DNA of 64,000 nt from Mycobacterium sp. OAS707 (lineage in GTDB: Bacteria > Actinomycetota > Actinomycetes > Mycobacteriales > Mycobacteriaceae). The notes under the pieces are model-generated. The model did no database searches, was not told the origin of the DNA, and saw nothing but the letters and a program-made list of their open reading frames with translations. Location: the NCBI RefSeq assembly GCF_014873705.1, contig NZ_JADBDS010000001.1, forward strand, positions 248,001 through 312,000, given 5' to 3'. The position numbers and the translations under genes are program-made. Shown here piece after piece: positions 44,000-53,426 of this stretch. The stretch's first letter is position 1, and every line of letters begins with the position of its first letter.

Positions 44000-44593
44000 C
44001 TATTCCGTTCCCATGAGCCGCTCGACGTACTTCGCGATGATGTCGACTTCGAGGTTCACCCGAGTGCCGACCTCTGCCCTGCCCAGCGTCGTGAGACCCA
44101 GCGTCGTCGGGATCAACGACACCTCGAACCAGTCATGACCAAGAGCCGAAACCGTAAGGGAGACACCGTCGACGGTGATCGAACCCTTCTCGACGACATA
44201 GCGGGACAGCGCTGTCGGCAATGCGATCCGGACGACTTCCCAGTGTTCGGACGGCGTTCGCGCGATGACATGCCCGGTGCCGTCGACGTGTCCCTGCACG
44301 ATGTGTCCGCCGAGGCGGCTGTTGACTGCGGCGGCGCGCTCCAAGTTCACCTGGCTGCCCACGCCCACGCCGCGCAGACTCGACCGGTTCAGCGTCTCGC
44401 CCATCACGTCGGCGCTGAACGCACCATCCGGCAGCACCTCGACCACGGTGAGGCAGACGCCGTTCACCGCGATCGAGTCCCCGTGTCCCGCATCGGAGGT
44501 GACGACGGGCCCGCGGATGACGAAGCGCGCCGAGTCACCAAGCTCTTCCTTGCCGACGACCTCGCCCAGCTCTTCGACGATTCCGGTGAACAC
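44000..44593 (-). CDS. ribE: Riboflavin synthase, alpha chain
   Basis: Dismutates two lumazine molecules to riboflavin and the ribitylaminouracil. The 197-residue protein is built of two repeated lumazine-binding barrels: MFTGIVEELGEVV begins repeat one and GHIVQGHVDGTGHVI begins repeat two; the conserved VNGVCLTVVEV and VDGVSLTVSAL are the paired strands. GTG 44593 is used because the protein then starts at the universal MFTGIVE; the frame is open to 44686. Called ribC in M. tuberculosis. Divergent from lprG across 109 bases. Confidence 0.95.
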   Translation of the reverse strand: MFTGIVEELGEVVGKEELGDSARFVIRGPVVTSDAGHGDSIAVNGVCLTVVEVLPDGAFSADVMGETLNRSSLRGVGVGSQVNLERAAAVNSRLGGHIVQGHVDGTGHVIARTPSEHWEVVRIALPTALSRYVVEKGSITVDGVSLTVSALGHDWFEVSLIPTTLGLTTLGRAEVGTRVNLEVDIIAKYVERLMGTE

Positions 44594-44690
44594 GCCGACG
44601 AGCCTAGCGTCCCGCCGAAAGTCCAGTTCGGAAGCCACGATTGCATTTCGGCCGGCACCACGCGAAACGCGTACGGACAGGCGCACCCTC

Positions 44691-44696
44691 TACGAT
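44691..44696 (+). promoter_or_regulatory. -10 element for lprG, leaderless start
   Basis: TACGAT ends 6 bases before ATG 44703, the same hexamer and nearly the same spacing as at ctaA (2983-2988). No ribosome-binding site precedes the ATG, which fits a leaderless lprG-P55 mRNA. Confidence 0.5.
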
Positions 44697-44702
44697 GCAC
44701 TC

Positions 44703-45401
44703 ATGCAGACGCGCCTCTTGGCCATCTTCGCCGCCTTTTTCGCCACCGTCGCCCTGATCGCGGGGTGCTCCTCGAAATCACAGGACTCGTCCAAGGAGCT
44801 CCCGGACGCCGCGACCCTGCTCAAGGAGTCCAGCGAGACCACCAAGGCCCAGTCGAGCGTCCACCTCAAGCTCAGCGTGCAGGGCGAGATCAAGGAACTG
44901 CCGATCGAGACCCTCGAAGGCGATCTGACGAACAAGCCAGCCGTCGCCGCCCAGGGGACCGCCAACATCATCTTCTTGGGCCAGCGCCTCGAGGGGGTCG
45001 ACTTCGTGGTCGCCGACGGCAACCTGTTCGGCGCCATCACCAAGGGCAGCTTCCAGGACTTCGGACCTGCCGCCGACATCTACGACGTATCGGTGCTGCT
45101 GAACCCTGACGCCGGGCTGGGCAATGTGCTGGCCAACTTCTCCAACCCCAAGGCCGACGGCCGCGAGACCATCGCCGGCATCGACGCGGTCCGGATCACC
45201 GGGACCGTGAGCGCCGACGCCGTCAACAAGATCGCGCCCCAGATCGGCGCGACCGGACCCGTTCCCAGCACCGCGTGGATCCGCGAGGACGGCAACCATG
45301 AACTCGTGCAGGCGAAGCTCGAGCCGACACCGGGCAACAGCATCACGATGACATGCACCGACTGGGGCAAGTCGGTGACCGTCACCAAACCGACGGTCTG
45401 A
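44703..45401 (+). CDS. lprG: Lipoprotein LprG
   Basis: Cell-envelope lipoprotein of the LprG/LppX family that carries triacylated lipids (lipoarabinomannan precursors, triacylglycerols) across the periplasm. The 232-residue precursor has lipobox [11 protein letters not shown] with Cys22. The mature domain has the long helix and beta half-barrel pattern: [49 protein letters not shown], and a late Cys (MTCTDWGKS). The next gene, the P55 transporter, overlaps its stop by 1 base (TGATG); the pair is known to act together in lipid export and drug tolerance. Confidence 0.95.
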   Translation: MQTRLLAIFAAFFATVALIAGCSSKSQDSSKELPDAATLLKESSETTKAQSSVHLKLSVQGEIKELPIETLEGDLTNKPAVAAQGTANIIFLGQRLEGVDFVVADGNLFGAITKGSFQDFGPAADIYDVSVLLNPDAGLGNVLANFSNPKADGRETIAGIDAVRITGTVSADAVNKIAPQIGATGPVPSTAWIREDGNHELVQAKLEPTPGNSITMTCTDWGKSVTVTKPTV

Positions 45402-46966
45402 TGCGCTCCTCGCGCAGAGTCGCGATCAGCGCCGGCAGCCTCGCGGTGCTGCTAGGTGCCCTCGACACCTATGTCGTGGTCACGATCATGACCGACATCA
45501 TGAAAGACGTCGGGATCGGGATCAACCAGATCCAGCGGGTCACCCCGATCGTCACCTGGTATCTGCTCGGCTATATCGCGGCCATGCCGCTGCTTGGCCG
45601 GGCCTCGGACCGGTTCGGCCGCAAGCTGGTGCTACAGGTGAGCCTCGCCGGGTTCGCGCTGGGCTCGGTCGTCACCGCGCTTTCGAGTGATCTTTTTCAG
45701 CTCATCATCGGGCGTGCCATCCAGGGCACCGCCAGCGGAGCGCTGCTGCCCGTCACGCTGGCGCTCGCCGCCGACCTCTGGTCCGCGCGCAACCGCGCTG
45801 CCGTGCTCGGCGGCATCGGTGCCGCCCAGGAGCTGGGCAGCGTGCTCGGACCGCTGTACGGCATCGCGGTGGTCTGGGCGCTGAACACCTGGCGCGACGT
45901 CTTCTGGATCAACGTGCCGCTGACCGCGGTCGCGATGGTGATGATCCACTTCAGCCTTCCGTCGCGGGAGAAGACCGACAAACCCGAGAAGGTCGACGTG
46001 ATCGGCGGCATCCTGCTCGCGATCACGCTTGGCCTGGCCACTTGGGGCCTGTACAACCCCGCCCCCGACGGCAAGCAGGTGCTGCCGAGCTATGGCCTGC
46101 CGCTGCTCATCGGCGCCGCGATCGCCTGCGTGGCGTTCTTCGTGTGGGAGAAGTTCGCCCGCACCCGACTGATCGAGCCGGCCGGTGTGCACTTCCGGCC
46201 ATTCCTCGCCGCGCTCGGCGCATCGCTGACCGCGGGCGCGGCGCTGATGGTCACGCTCGTCAACGTCGAACTGTTCGGCCAGGGCGTGCTCGGGCTCGAC
46301 AAGAACGGGGCAGCCGCCCTCCTGGTCCGGTTCCTGATCGCATTGCCGATCGGCGCGCTGCTTGGCGGCTGGATCGCCACGAAGGTCGGCGACCGGATCG
46401 TGGCGTTCTTCGGCCTGATGATCGCGGCAGGCGGCTACTGGCTGATCTCCAAGTGGCCCGTCGACCTGCTTGCCGCGCGCCACGACCTCGGTTTCATCAG
46501 CCTGCCGACCCTCGACACCGACCTCGCGATCGCGGGCCTGGGCCTCGGCCTGGTGATCGGGCCGCTGACATCGGCGACGTTGCGCGTGGTGCCTGCCGCC
46601 CAGCACGGCATCGCCTCGGCGGCCGTCGTGGTGTCGCGGATGATCGGCATGCTGATCGGGATCGCCGCGCTGAGCGCGTGGGGGCTCTATCGCTTCAACC
46701 AGCACCTGGCGAGCCTGCCCGCCGGCACCGGCAACAACCTCGTCGAACGGCTCGCCGCGCAGGCCGCCCGAGTCCGCACCGCCTATGTCATGCAATACGG
46801 CGAGATCTTCGGCATCACGGCGCTCGTGTGTGTGATCGGTGCCCTGCTGGGCCTGCTGATCGCAGGCAGGCACGAGCACGCCGAGGAGATTGCGCCCCTG
46901 CCCGAGGCCGAGCAGACGCCTGTCGATGAAGAGGTTGCGAGGCGGGGCCGACACCGGCAGGACTAA
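45401..46966 (+). CDS. P55-type MFS transporter (LprG partner)
   Basis: A 521-residue 14-helix major facilitator transporter, ortholog in position and sequence of mycobacterial P55 (Rv1410c-type, as recalled). Motif A is [13 protein letters not shown] after helix 2; motif C-like [14 protein letters not shown] lies late, and [13 protein letters not shown] is in helix 1. It has an extended periplasmic segment between helices ([19 protein letters not shown] region), a known feature of P55-type proteins. With LprG it moves triacylglycerol-type lipids to the outer envelope and gives drug tolerance. Start ATG 45401 is coupled to lprG. Confidence 0.92.
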   Translation: MRSSRRVAISAGSLAVLLGALDTYVVVTIMTDIMKDVGIGINQIQRVTPIVTWYLLGYIAAMPLLGRASDRFGRKLVLQVSLAGFALGSVVTALSSDLFQLIIGRAIQGTASGALLPVTLALAADLWSARNRAAVLGGIGAAQELGSVLGPLYGIAVVWALNTWRDVFWINVPLTAVAMVMIHFSLPSREKTDKPEKVDVIGGILLAITLGLATWGLYNPAPDGKQVLPSYGLPLLIGAAIACVAFFVWEKFARTRLIEPAGVHFRPFLAALGASLTAGAALMVTLVNVELFGQGVLGLDKNGAAALLVRFLIALPIGALLGGWIATKVGDRIVAFFGLMIAAGGYWLISKWPVDLLAARHDLGFISLPTLDTDLAIAGLGLGLVIGPLTSATLRVVPAAQHGIASAAVVVSRMIGMLIGIAALSAWGLYRFNQHLASLPAGTGNNLVERLAAQAARVRTAYVMQYGEIFGITALVCVIGALLGLLIAGRHEHAEEIAPLPEAEQTPVDEEVARRGRHRQD

Positions 46967-46970
46967 GCGC

Positions 46971-47123
46971 TCAGCAGCGCTCGAGTCCGCGGCGCAGCAG
47001 CGCAGGCTCGTCGGTCTTTGCCGGCTCATCGGCGGTCAGGTTCCGCCAGGCGTCGCAGATGGCTGTCTTGAGGCCTCGCGGATCTACGGGTCGGGTACTG
47101 AGCCAGTCCTGCAGTGCAGTCAC
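46971..47123 (-). CDS. Possible 50-residue small protein
   Basis: A compact frame of 50 codons from GTG 47123 to TGA at 46971, ending 4 bases after the convergent P55 gene stops. AAAGGA lies about 8 bases before the GTG, a proper Shine-Dalgarno. The product begins VTALQDWLSTRPVDPRGLKT, contains ICDAWRNLTADEP and ends RRGLERC with a terminal Cys; it is soluble, helix-prone and charged. It fills half of an otherwise empty 305-base gap. No family recognised. Confidence rests on the ribosome-binding site and the fit to the gap. Confidence 0.45.
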   Translation of the reverse strand: MTALQDWLSTRPVDPRGLKTAICDAWRNLTADEPAKTDEPALLRRGLERC

Positions 47124-47163
47124 GCTCGTTTTCCTTTGTTAGTGCTCACCAGGCGGCAACTCT

Positions 47164-47199
47164 CGTCGGTGAAAGCGCTTTGGTACGAGTGTACCGACG
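47164..47199. promoter_or_regulatory. Nested inverted repeat upstream of the PfpI gene
   Basis: Outer arms CGTCGGT (47164-47170) and ACCGACG (47193-47199) are exact inverses 22 bases apart. An inner pair GGTAC-GAGT-GTACC (47182-47195) overlaps the right arm. It lies between the small minus-strand gene and the PfpI-like gene and could be an operator for either. The PfpI gene then has GGGAGG about 8 bases before its ATG. Confidence 0.4.
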
Positions 47200-47271
47200 G
47201 CAACGCCCTGATTGGTTGCTCGCCGCGCCGGGTACGCGTGCGATAGCCAACAATTTGAAGGGAGGAAATTC

Positions 47272-47835
47272 ATGCCAAGTTCACTGAAAGGCAAGACTAT
47301 TGCGTTCCTCGTCGCCCCCGAAGGAGTCGAACAGGTCGAGTTGACCGAGCCCTGGAGGGCCGTCGAGCAGGCAGGCGGCACACCCGAGTTGGTGTCGACG
47401 GAAGTCGGAAAGATCCAGGCGTTCAACCACCTGACCCCGGCCGACACGTTCGAGGCGGACAAAGCGGCCGATTCTGCCTCCGCGTCGGACTACGCCGCAC
47501 TGGTGTTGCCCGGCGGAGTGGCCAATCCCGATTTCCTGCGCACCAACGACGCGGCTGTTGCGTTCGTGAAGAGTTTCTTCGACGCGGGCAAGCCGGTCGC
47601 GGTGATCTGCCACGGCCCCTGGACACTGATCGAGGCCGACGCTGTCCGCGGCCGGACCATGACGTCGTGGCCGAGTGTGGCGACCGACCTTCGCAACGCA
47701 GGCGCCAATTGGGTCGATGACGAAGTTGTCGAATGCTCGCGTGGGCCAAACACGTTGGTGTCGAGTCGCAAGCCCGACGACCTACCCGCGTTCTGCCGGA
47801 CCCTGGTCGATGCGTTCGCCAAGGAGAAGTCATAA
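47272..47835 (+). CDS. DJ-1/PfpI family protein (class I glutamine amidotransferase-like)
   Basis: A 187-residue cytosolic protein of the PfpI/YhbO/YraA type, linked to general stress and possibly to deglycation or proteolysis. The nucleophile elbow has Cys in VAVICHGPWTLIEAD (about residue 108, followed by His). The N-terminus is KTIAFLVAPEGVEQVEL, with the family Glu at EQVEL/EPW, and LVLPGGVANPDFLR precedes the elbow. ATG 47272 follows GGGAGGAAATTC; the longer frame to 47212 lacks a site. Alone in its transcription unit or first of the island's plus-strand genes; the next gene starts 46 bases on. Confidence 0.9.
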   Translation: MPSSLKGKTIAFLVAPEGVEQVELTEPWRAVEQAGGTPELVSTEVGKIQAFNHLTPADTFEADKAADSASASDYAALVLPGGVANPDFLRTNDAAVAFVKSFFDAGKPVAVICHGPWTLIEADAVRGRTMTSWPSVATDLRNAGANWVDDEVVECSRGPNTLVSSRKPDDLPAFCRTLVDAFAKEKS

Positions 47836-47881
47836 CCCCAACTCCGCCCGCAATTGTTAAGGCGTCGGTAATCTCGCGGAC

Positions 47882-48931
47882 ATGCTGATCGCCGCGCTGC
47901 GCGACATGCAGTGGCGGAAACGGCGCTTCGTCATCGCAATCCTGTCCACATCCATCATCTTCGCGATGACGCTCGCGCTGACGGGGCTTGCGAACGGCTT
48001 TCGGGTGGAGGCTGAGAAGACTGTCGATGCGCTTGGCGTAGATCTCTTCCTCGTCAAGGCCGGCGCCTCCGGGCCCTTTGTCGGCGCAACGCCGTTCGCG
48101 CCGGTCGACCTGCAACGGATCGCAGCCACCCCCGGCGTGAGCGCGGCCGCTCCGCTTGCCTACGCCGGGGGTACGGCCACGCTGGGCGACACCACCCGCA
48201 ACGTCGACATCTTCGGTGCACCGGAGAGCGGGCCAGGGATGCCTGCGGTTTCAGAAGGTCGGCCGCCGAGGACGCCCGATGAGGTGGTGGTGTCGACCAC
48301 GCTCGGCCGCAACATTGGTGACGACGTCGAAATCGCTTCGCGCAGACTGCACATCGTCGGCCGCGTCGAGAACTCGACGGCGCTGGCGAACCTGCCGAAT
48401 GTGTTCCTCACCACTCAGGGCGCGCAGCAGTTGGTGTACGGCGGTCAACCGCTCGTCGCCTCCATCGGCATCCGCGGAACACTCGCGCAGACACCCGCCG
48501 GTTATCGCGGAATCGATCGAGCGGGCGCGGTCGCCGATCTCCTTCGGCCGTTGAAGGTGGCTGTGAATTCGATCACGATCGTGGCGGTTCTGCTCTGGGT
48601 GGTGGCGGCGCTCGTGGTCGGATCGGTGATCTATCTGTCGGCGCTCGAACGCCTGCGAGACTTCGCAGTCTTCAAGGCGATTGGCGTTCCCACGCGGAGC
48701 ATCGCGGCGGGTCTTGCGATGCAGTCGGTGATCGTGGCGTTGCTCGCCGCGCTCGTCGGCGCGGGATTATCGATGCTGCTGGGCCCGTTGTTCCCCATGC
48801 AAGTCATCGTGCCCGCTTATGCTTTCGTCGCGCTTCCATTGGTCGCCGTCGTCATCGGTCTGATCGCCAGCGCGACAGGACTGAGCCGCGCGGTGTCCGT
48901 TGATCCAGCGCTGGCGTTCGGGGGTCCTTGA
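47882..48931 (+). CDS. ABC transporter permease, FtsX/MacB-like
   Basis: A 349-residue membrane protein with the DevC/MacB layout: one N-terminal helix (FVIAILSTSIIFAMTLAL, about 16-33), a large extracytoplasmic domain of about 200 residues (VDLFLVKAGASGPFVGATP, VVVSTTLGRNIGDDVEIAS), and three C-terminal helices (VAVLLWVVAALVVGSVIYL, SVIVALLAALVGAGLS, AFVALPLVAVVIGLIA). It pairs with the ATPase 3 bases downstream. The two match in length and order the M. tuberculosis Rv0072/Rv0073 pair, annotated there as glutamine transport though the fold fits a mechanotransmission-type exporter; that comparison is from memory. Substrate unknown. Confidence 0.87.
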   Translation: MLIAALRDMQWRKRRFVIAILSTSIIFAMTLALTGLANGFRVEAEKTVDALGVDLFLVKAGASGPFVGATPFAPVDLQRIAATPGVSAAAPLAYAGGTATLGDTTRNVDIFGAPESGPGMPAVSEGRPPRTPDEVVVSTTLGRNIGDDVEIASRRLHIVGRVENSTALANLPNVFLTTQGAQQLVYGGQPLVASIGIRGTLAQTPAGYRGIDRAGAVADLLRPLKVAVNSITIVAVLLWVVAALVVGSVIYLSALERLRDFAVFKAIGVPTRSIAAGLAMQSVIVALLAALVGAGLSMLLGPLFPMQVIVPAYAFVALPLVAVVIGLIASATGLSRAVSVDPALAFGGP

Positions 48932-48934
48932 GCC

Positions 48935-49927
48935 ATGGGCGATCTCAGCATTCAGGACCTCGTGGTCGAGTACGCGAGCGGCGCCGATACCGTTCGCCCG
49001 ATTGACGGTTTCAGCCTCGACGTTGCCGCCGGTTCGCTGGTGATCCTGTTGGGTCCCAGCGGTTGCGGCAAGACGACGCTGCTGTCCTGCCTCGGCGGCA
49101 TACTCAAACCCACTGGCGGCGCCATCAAATTCGGCGACGTCGACGTCACCGCCCTCGACGCACGCGGACTGTCGACTTACCGTCGGGAAACAGTCGGCAT
49201 CGTGTTTCAGGCCTTCAATCTCGTCCCGAGCCTCACCGCGCTGGAGAACGTGATGGTGCCGCTGCTGGCCTCGGGCATGTCGCGCCGCGCCTCGTTCAAG
49301 AAGGCCGAACAGCTGTTGTCCCGCGTCGGTCTGCAGGATCGGATGTCCCATCGTCCGGGCGACCTCAGCGGTGGGCAGCAGCAGCGCGTCGCAGTCGCGC
49401 GCGCGATCGCTCTCGATCCGCCGCTGATATTGGCCGACGAGCCCACCGCGCACCTGGATTTCATTCAGGTCGAGGAGATCCTGCGGCTGATTCGCGAGCT
49501 GGCGTCGGGCGATCGAATGGTCGTCGTCGCAACGCACGACAGCCGGATTCTGCCGCTGGCCGACCGTGTCGTCGAACTCGTGCCAGACTTCGCGTCCACC
49601 GACCGGCCCCCCGAGACCGTGGAGTTGGAGGCAGGCGAGGTCTTGTTCGAGCAGGGCACGATGGGCGAGCTGATCTACATCGTCTCCGATGGCGATCTTG
49701 AGATTGTGCGCGAATTGCCCAGTGGCGCAACAGAAATTTTGAAGGTCGTCAAACGCGGTGATTACTTCGGTGAGATCGGCCCGGTGTTTCATCTACCACG
49801 CAACGCAACGGCGCGGGCTTGCACCGACGCCACGGTGGTCGGCTATACCGTACGCGCCTTCCGTGAGCGTCTCGGCGTCGGTGGGGTGCGCGATCTGATC
49901 GAGCACCGCCCGCTGGAGGTGGACTGA
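48935..49927 (+). CDS. ABC ATPase fused to a cyclic-nucleotide-binding domain
   Basis: A 330-residue cytosolic subunit. The N-terminal ABC domain (1-220) is complete: Walker A GPSGCGKTT (40-48), Q-loop FQAFNLVPS, signature LSGGQQQR, Walker B LILADEPTAHLD and the switch His in VATHDSR. Residues about 235-325 are a cNMP-binding (CRP-like) barrel: GEVLFEQGTMGELIYIVSDGDLEIV, then a phosphate-binding cassette FGEIGPVFHLPRNATARA with the conserved FGE and Arg. Transport may thus be gated by cAMP or cGMP. Same operon as the permease (3-base gap). Confidence 0.92.
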   Translation: MGDLSIQDLVVEYASGADTVRPIDGFSLDVAAGSLVILLGPSGCGKTTLLSCLGGILKPTGGAIKFGDVDVTALDARGLSTYRRETVGIVFQAFNLVPSLTALENVMVPLLASGMSRRASFKKAEQLLSRVGLQDRMSHRPGDLSGGQQQRVAVARAIALDPPLILADEPTAHLDFIQVEEILRLIRELASGDRMVVVATHDSRILPLADRVVELVPDFASTDRPPETVELEAGEVLFEQGTMGELIYIVSDGDLEIVRELPSGATEILKVVKRGDYFGEIGPVFHLPRNATARACTDATVVGYTVRAFRERLGVGGVRDLIEHRPLEVD

Positions 49928-49953
49928 ACCAATCGGGAGGTAGCCCCGTTGGG

Positions 49954-50394
49954 ATGGTTGTGCAAACCACGAATGAGTCACTTGCCGAAGGCGTGATCAG
50001 CGCGATGAACTCCAGGCAGCTGGAGCGAATCCGTGACCTGGTCACCGACGATTTCGTCGACCACGGCTCCCCCGTCTCCCTTCCGCCAGGACCCGACGGC
50101 TACATCGCGATCCTGACGTTCGTCACGGCCGTGCTACAGGTCCGCTACGAGGTGCACGACGTCGTCTCCGCCGGTGACACCATCGCGATCCGTGCGACCG
50201 CCCATGGCGTCAATGCGGTTTCGCCACCCGGCGTCGACGTCACAGGGCGACCGTTCGCGATGAAGACCGCGCACTTCTTCCGCACTCGCGACGGCCGGCT
50301 GTGCGAGCACTGGGGAATCCGCGACGAGCTCGACGTCCTTTACCAGGTCGGTGCGCTGGCTCCGCCCGCGATCGCTATGCCGGCACCAGGCTGA
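49954..50394 (+). CDS. SnoaL-like (NTF2 fold) protein
   Basis: A 146-residue cone-fold protein similar to SnoaL-type ester cyclases. The pattern is a helix (LAEGVISAMNSRQLERIRDLV), a conserved DDFVDHGSP with Asp-His, a long middle strand set (YEVHDVVSAGDTIAIRATAHG), and the closing HFFRTRDGRLCEHWGIRDELDVLYQ. These proteins act as cyclases, isomerases or ligand binders. The GGAGG site is 13 bases from the ATG, a long spacing. The gene follows the ABC pair by 26 bases, so it may belong to that operon, and its end overlaps the convergent ribD by 20 bases. Confidence 0.82.
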   Translation: MVVQTTNESLAEGVISAMNSRQLERIRDLVTDDFVDHGSPVSLPPGPDGYIAILTFVTAVLQVRYEVHDVVSAGDTIAIRATAHGVNAVSPPGVDVTGRPFAMKTAHFFRTRDGRLCEHWGIRDELDVLYQVGALAPPAIAMPAPG

Positions 50395-51376
50395 GCAGCA
50401 GGTCGGGCCCGATCGGCTCGATGCCGTCGAAGCGCCACCGCTGCGCGTGCGCGATCGAGAGCACGCCGACGTCATCGACCGCGGTGATGGGTCCGCCCAA
50501 CAGAATTGGCGCCACATACGCCAGGATCCGGTCGATTGCCCCGGCCCGCAGAAACGCTCCCGCCAATGTCGGTCCGCCCTCGAGGATCACATCGGTGCGA
50601 TCCGATAGGGCCTTGATCACCTCGTGTGGATCATGGGTGCGGATCACCATGGTGCGCGAGTCATCGTTGAGAACCCGTGCCTCGGAGGATATTTCGCGCT
50701 CACCGACGACGACGCGAAGGGGCTGGCGCTCGGCCAGCGTGCCATCGGGCAACCGGGCGGTCAGCGTGGGGTCGTCGACGAACACCGTTCCGGTTCCGAC
50801 GATGATGGCGTCGGCGGTCGCCCGACGGCGATGCACGTCGGCCCTGGCGGCGTCGCTGGTGATCCACTGACTGGTGCCGTCGGCGGCCGCGCTGCGACCG
50901 TCGACGCTGGTGGCGTATTTCCATGTGATGTGCGGAAGTCCGGTGCGTTGTTTGTGCAGCCATTCGCGTAGCGGCCCGCCCGCGACGACATCGGTCAATA
51001 CGCCGGCTTCGACTTTGATGCCGGATGCGGCGAGCCGCGTCGCACCACCCGCGGCTTCTGGATTCGGGTCAGCGACCGCATAAGCGACGCGCGAAATACC
51101 GGCGGCGACAAGGGCATCCACACATGGCGGCGTCCTGCCGTAGTGGTTGCACGGTTCGAGCGTCACGATTGCGGTGCCGCCGACGGCGCGCTCCCCCGCC
51201 CTGCGCAACGCCACGACTTCGGCGTGCGGACCGCCGGGCGGTTCCGTCGCGCCCGCTCCTGCGATCTCCCCGTCGCGGTCCAAAATGACCGCCCCCACAG
51301 GGGGATTCGGGTATGTGGTGCCCTTGACCCGGTCGGCGTGCTCGACAGCCAACCGCATCGCGGCGTCGAGGTTCAT
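50375..51376 (-). CDS. ribD: Riboflavin biosynthesis deaminase/reductase
   Basis: Carries out the second and third steps after GTP ring opening: deamination of the pyrimidine and NADPH reduction of the ribosyl side chain. The 333-residue protein has an N-terminal CMP/dCMP-type zinc deaminase ([10 protein letters not shown] with [17 protein letters not shown] with two zinc Cys) and a C-terminal dihydrofolate-reductase-like domain ([27 protein letters not shown]). ATG 51376 overlaps the rpe stop by 4 bases. Last gene of fmt-rsmB-rpe-ribD; called ribG in M. tuberculosis. Confidence 0.95.
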   Translation of the reverse strand: MNLDAAMRLAVEHADRVKGTTYPNPPVGAVILDRDGEIAGAGATEPPGGPHAEVVALRRAGERAVGGTAIVTLEPCNHYGRTPPCVDALVAAGISRVAYAVADPNPEAAGGATRLAASGIKVEAGVLTDVVAGGPLREWLHKQRTGLPHITWKYATSVDGRSAAADGTSQWITSDAARADVHRRRATADAIIVGTGTVFVDDPTLTARLPDGTLAERQPLRVVVGEREISSEARVLNDDSRTMVIRTHDPHEVIKALSDRTDVILEGGPTLAGAFLRAGAIDRILAYVAPILLGGPITAVDDVGVLSIAHAQRWRFDGIEPIGPDLLLSLVPA

Positions 51377-52059
51377 AACGTCAAATGCTTGGATGCCGAG
51401 GCGGCCTGTCGGCGCAGCGATTCCACTGCGGCGGCCGGATCCTCGGCGCTGTAAACCGCCGACCCCGCGACGAAGCAGTCCACACCGGCCAGCGCCGCCT
51501 CTTCGATGGTGTCGGCGTTGATGCCCCCGTCGATCTCCACCACGATCGTCAGCTCGCCGGCGTCGACGAGCCTGCGCACAGTGCCGACCTTCGGCAGCAC
51601 CTCCGGGATGAACTTCTGCCCGCCGAAGCCGGGCTCCACGGACATGATCAGCAGCGTGTCGAAGTGCGGCAGGATCTCCAGGTACGGTTCGATCGGCGTG
51701 CCTGGCTTGACCGAGAGCCCCGCTTTGGCGCCTGCCGCCCGGATGTCGCGGGCCACCCCGATCGGATTGTCAGTGGCCTCGGCGTGGAAGGTCACGTTGT
51801 ACGCGCCTGCCTCGGCGTAGGGCGGGGCCCACTTGTCGGGGTTGTCGATCATCAGATGGCAGTCCATCGGGATGTCGGTTCTCTTGAGCAACGCCTCGAC
51901 GACCGGCAGCCCGATGGTGAGGTTGGGCACGAAGTGGTTGTCCATCACATCGACGTGCAGCCAATCGGCGCCGGTCACCGCCGCGGCTTCGGCACCGAGT
52001 TCGGCGAAGTCGGCCGCCAGGATCGACGGCGCGATCAGGGGTTCTGCCATGGCGCTCAC
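51373..52059 (-). CDS. rpe: Ribulose-phosphate 3-epimerase
   Basis: Interconverts ribulose 5-phosphate and xylulose 5-phosphate; ribulose 5-phosphate is also the RibBA substrate, which fits its place beside ribD. TIM-barrel enzyme of 228 residues: [14 protein letters not shown] at the start, [26 protein letters not shown], the [13 protein letters not shown] loop and [11 protein letters not shown] with catalytic Asp residues. GTG 52059 overlaps the rsmB stop by 4 bases (GTGA); ATG 52050 is an alternative start three codons later. Confidence 0.96.
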   Translation of the reverse strand: MSAMAEPLIAPSILAADFAELGAEAAAVTGADWLHVDVMDNHFVPNLTIGLPVVEALLKRTDIPMDCHLMIDNPDKWAPPYAEAGAYNVTFHAEATDNPIGVARDIRAAGAKAGLSVKPGTPIEPYLEILPHFDTLLIMSVEPGFGGQKFIPEVLPKVGTVRRLVDAGELTIVVEIDGGINADTIEEAALAGVDCFVAGSAVYSAEDPAAAVESLRRQAASASKHLTL

Positions 52060-53426
52060 CCTACTAAGAGGGCGGCGGCGAACATCGCATCGGTGCCGTG
52101 CCGGTGCGGCCAGAGCTGCACGTAGGGCCCGTCACCCAGATCGTCGACCGGGTCGAACAGCGGCCGGGTGTCCAACGCGGTGACCGGGTGGCGGCGCAGC
52201 GCATCGGCGACGATGCCGACTGTCTCGGACAGATGCGGCGAACACGTGGCGTACAGCACGACCCCGCCCGGTCGGGTCAGCCGGATCGCCGAGGCCAGCA
52301 GTTCGCGCTGCAGCTTGGCCAGCGTCGGCACGTCCGTGGGCTGGCGCCGCCAGCGGGCCTCGGGTCTGCGCCGCAGTGCGCCGAGCCCGGTGCATGGCGC
52401 GTCGACGAGCACCCGGTCGAATCCCGGCTCGAGCCCGGGCTCGCGGCCGTCCACGCGCAGCACCTCGACCGGAAGGCCGCGGGTGTTCTCCTCGACCATC
52501 TCGGCACGCCTGGCAGCAGGTTCGATCGCGGTCACCCGGGCACCGCGGGCCAAGGCGGCCAGCAGCGCGGTCTTGCCGCCAGGGCCTGAGCACAAATCCA
52601 GCCACCGGCCACTGTCCGGACCTTCCACAGAGGCGAGGGTCAGTGCCCGGGCCACCAGTTGGCTGCCTTCGTCCTGCACCAGCGCGGCGCCGTCACGAAC
52701 CGGATCCAGCCGACCGGGATCACCGCCGGACAAGTAGACGGCGTACGGCGAGTAGCGGCCGACCGTACCGTCGACCTGATCGGCGAGTTCCTCAGCGGTC
52801 AACACCCCGGGCCGTGCGGCCAGATGCACGGCAGGGCGGGCGTCGTCACTGGCCAGAAGCGCATCCAGCTGCCCCGCGTCGGCGCCGAGCGCGTCGGCGA
52901 AGGCCTGCGCAACCCAGCGCGGATGGGCGTGTACGAATGCGAGGTGCCCGACGGGATCGCTGCCGGCAGCCGGGGCCAGCTCCGCCAACCACGACTGCTC
53001 GTCGCGGCGCGCGATGGTGCGTAGCACGCCATTGACGAAACCTGCTCGCGCCGAATCGAATTCGATACCCGCCTGTTCGACGGTGGTCGAAACAGCCGCA
53101 TGCTGTTCCACCCGCGTACGCAACAGTTGGTACGCGCCGAGCCGCAACAGGTCCAGCAGCACAGGGTCGATGTTCTCCGGCGGTCGCTCAGCGGCCTTGC
53201 CGATGACCGCGTCGAGCAGGCCGCGGGTGCGGCAGGTGCCGTAGGCGAGTTCGGTGGCGAACGCGGCGTCGCGGCCGGTGATGCCGCGCTCGCGCAGCAT
53301 CGCGGGAAGCGCGAGGTTCGCGTAGGCGTCGCGCTCTGACACCGCGCGCAGCACGTCGAACGCCGCACGACGGGCCGGATCGAGCGGTTTACGCCGGGGC
53401 CGATGTTTGTTGGGCGGTCTGGTCAT
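52056..53426 (-). CDS. rsmB: 16S rRNA m5C967 methyltransferase, RsmB/Fmu
   Basis: SAM-dependent enzyme that methylates C967 of 16S rRNA. The 456-residue protein has an N-terminal NusB-like RNA-binding domain (about 15-160; [26 protein letters not shown]) and a C-terminal Rossmann methyltransferase: [17 protein letters not shown] for [21 protein letters not shown] with one active Cys, and [13 protein letters not shown] with the second. Starts ATG 53426 overlapping the fmt stop by 4 bases; ends overlapping rpe. Confidence 0.95.
   Translation of the reverse strand: MTRPPNKHRPRRKPLDPARRAAFDVLRAVSERDAYANLALPAMLRERGITGRDAAFATELAYGTCRTRGLLDAVIGKAAERPPENIDPVLLDLLRLGAYQLLRTRVEQHAAVSTTVEQAGIEFDSARAGFVNGVLRTIARRDEQSWLAELAPAAGSDPVGHLAFVHAHPRWVAQAFADALGADAGQLDALLASDDARPAVHLAARPGVLTAEELADQVDGTVGRYSPYAVYLSGGDPGRLDPVRDGAALVQDEGSQLVARALTLASVEGPDSGRWLDLCSGPGGKTALLAALARGARVTAIEPAARRAEMVEENTRGLPVEVLRVDGREPGLEPGFDRVLVDAPCTGLGALRRRPEARWRRQPTDVPTLAKLQRELLASAIRLTRPGGVVLYATCSPHLSETVGIVADALRRHPVTALDTRPLFDPVDDLGDGPYVQLWPHRHGTDAMFAAALLVG

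Noticed and set aside
45632..47029. 465-codon minus-strand frame opposite the P55 transporter
   Set aside because: Composition (His, Asp, Gln, Arg-rich) is typical of a frame opposite a membrane protein gene; P55 has clear MFS motifs.
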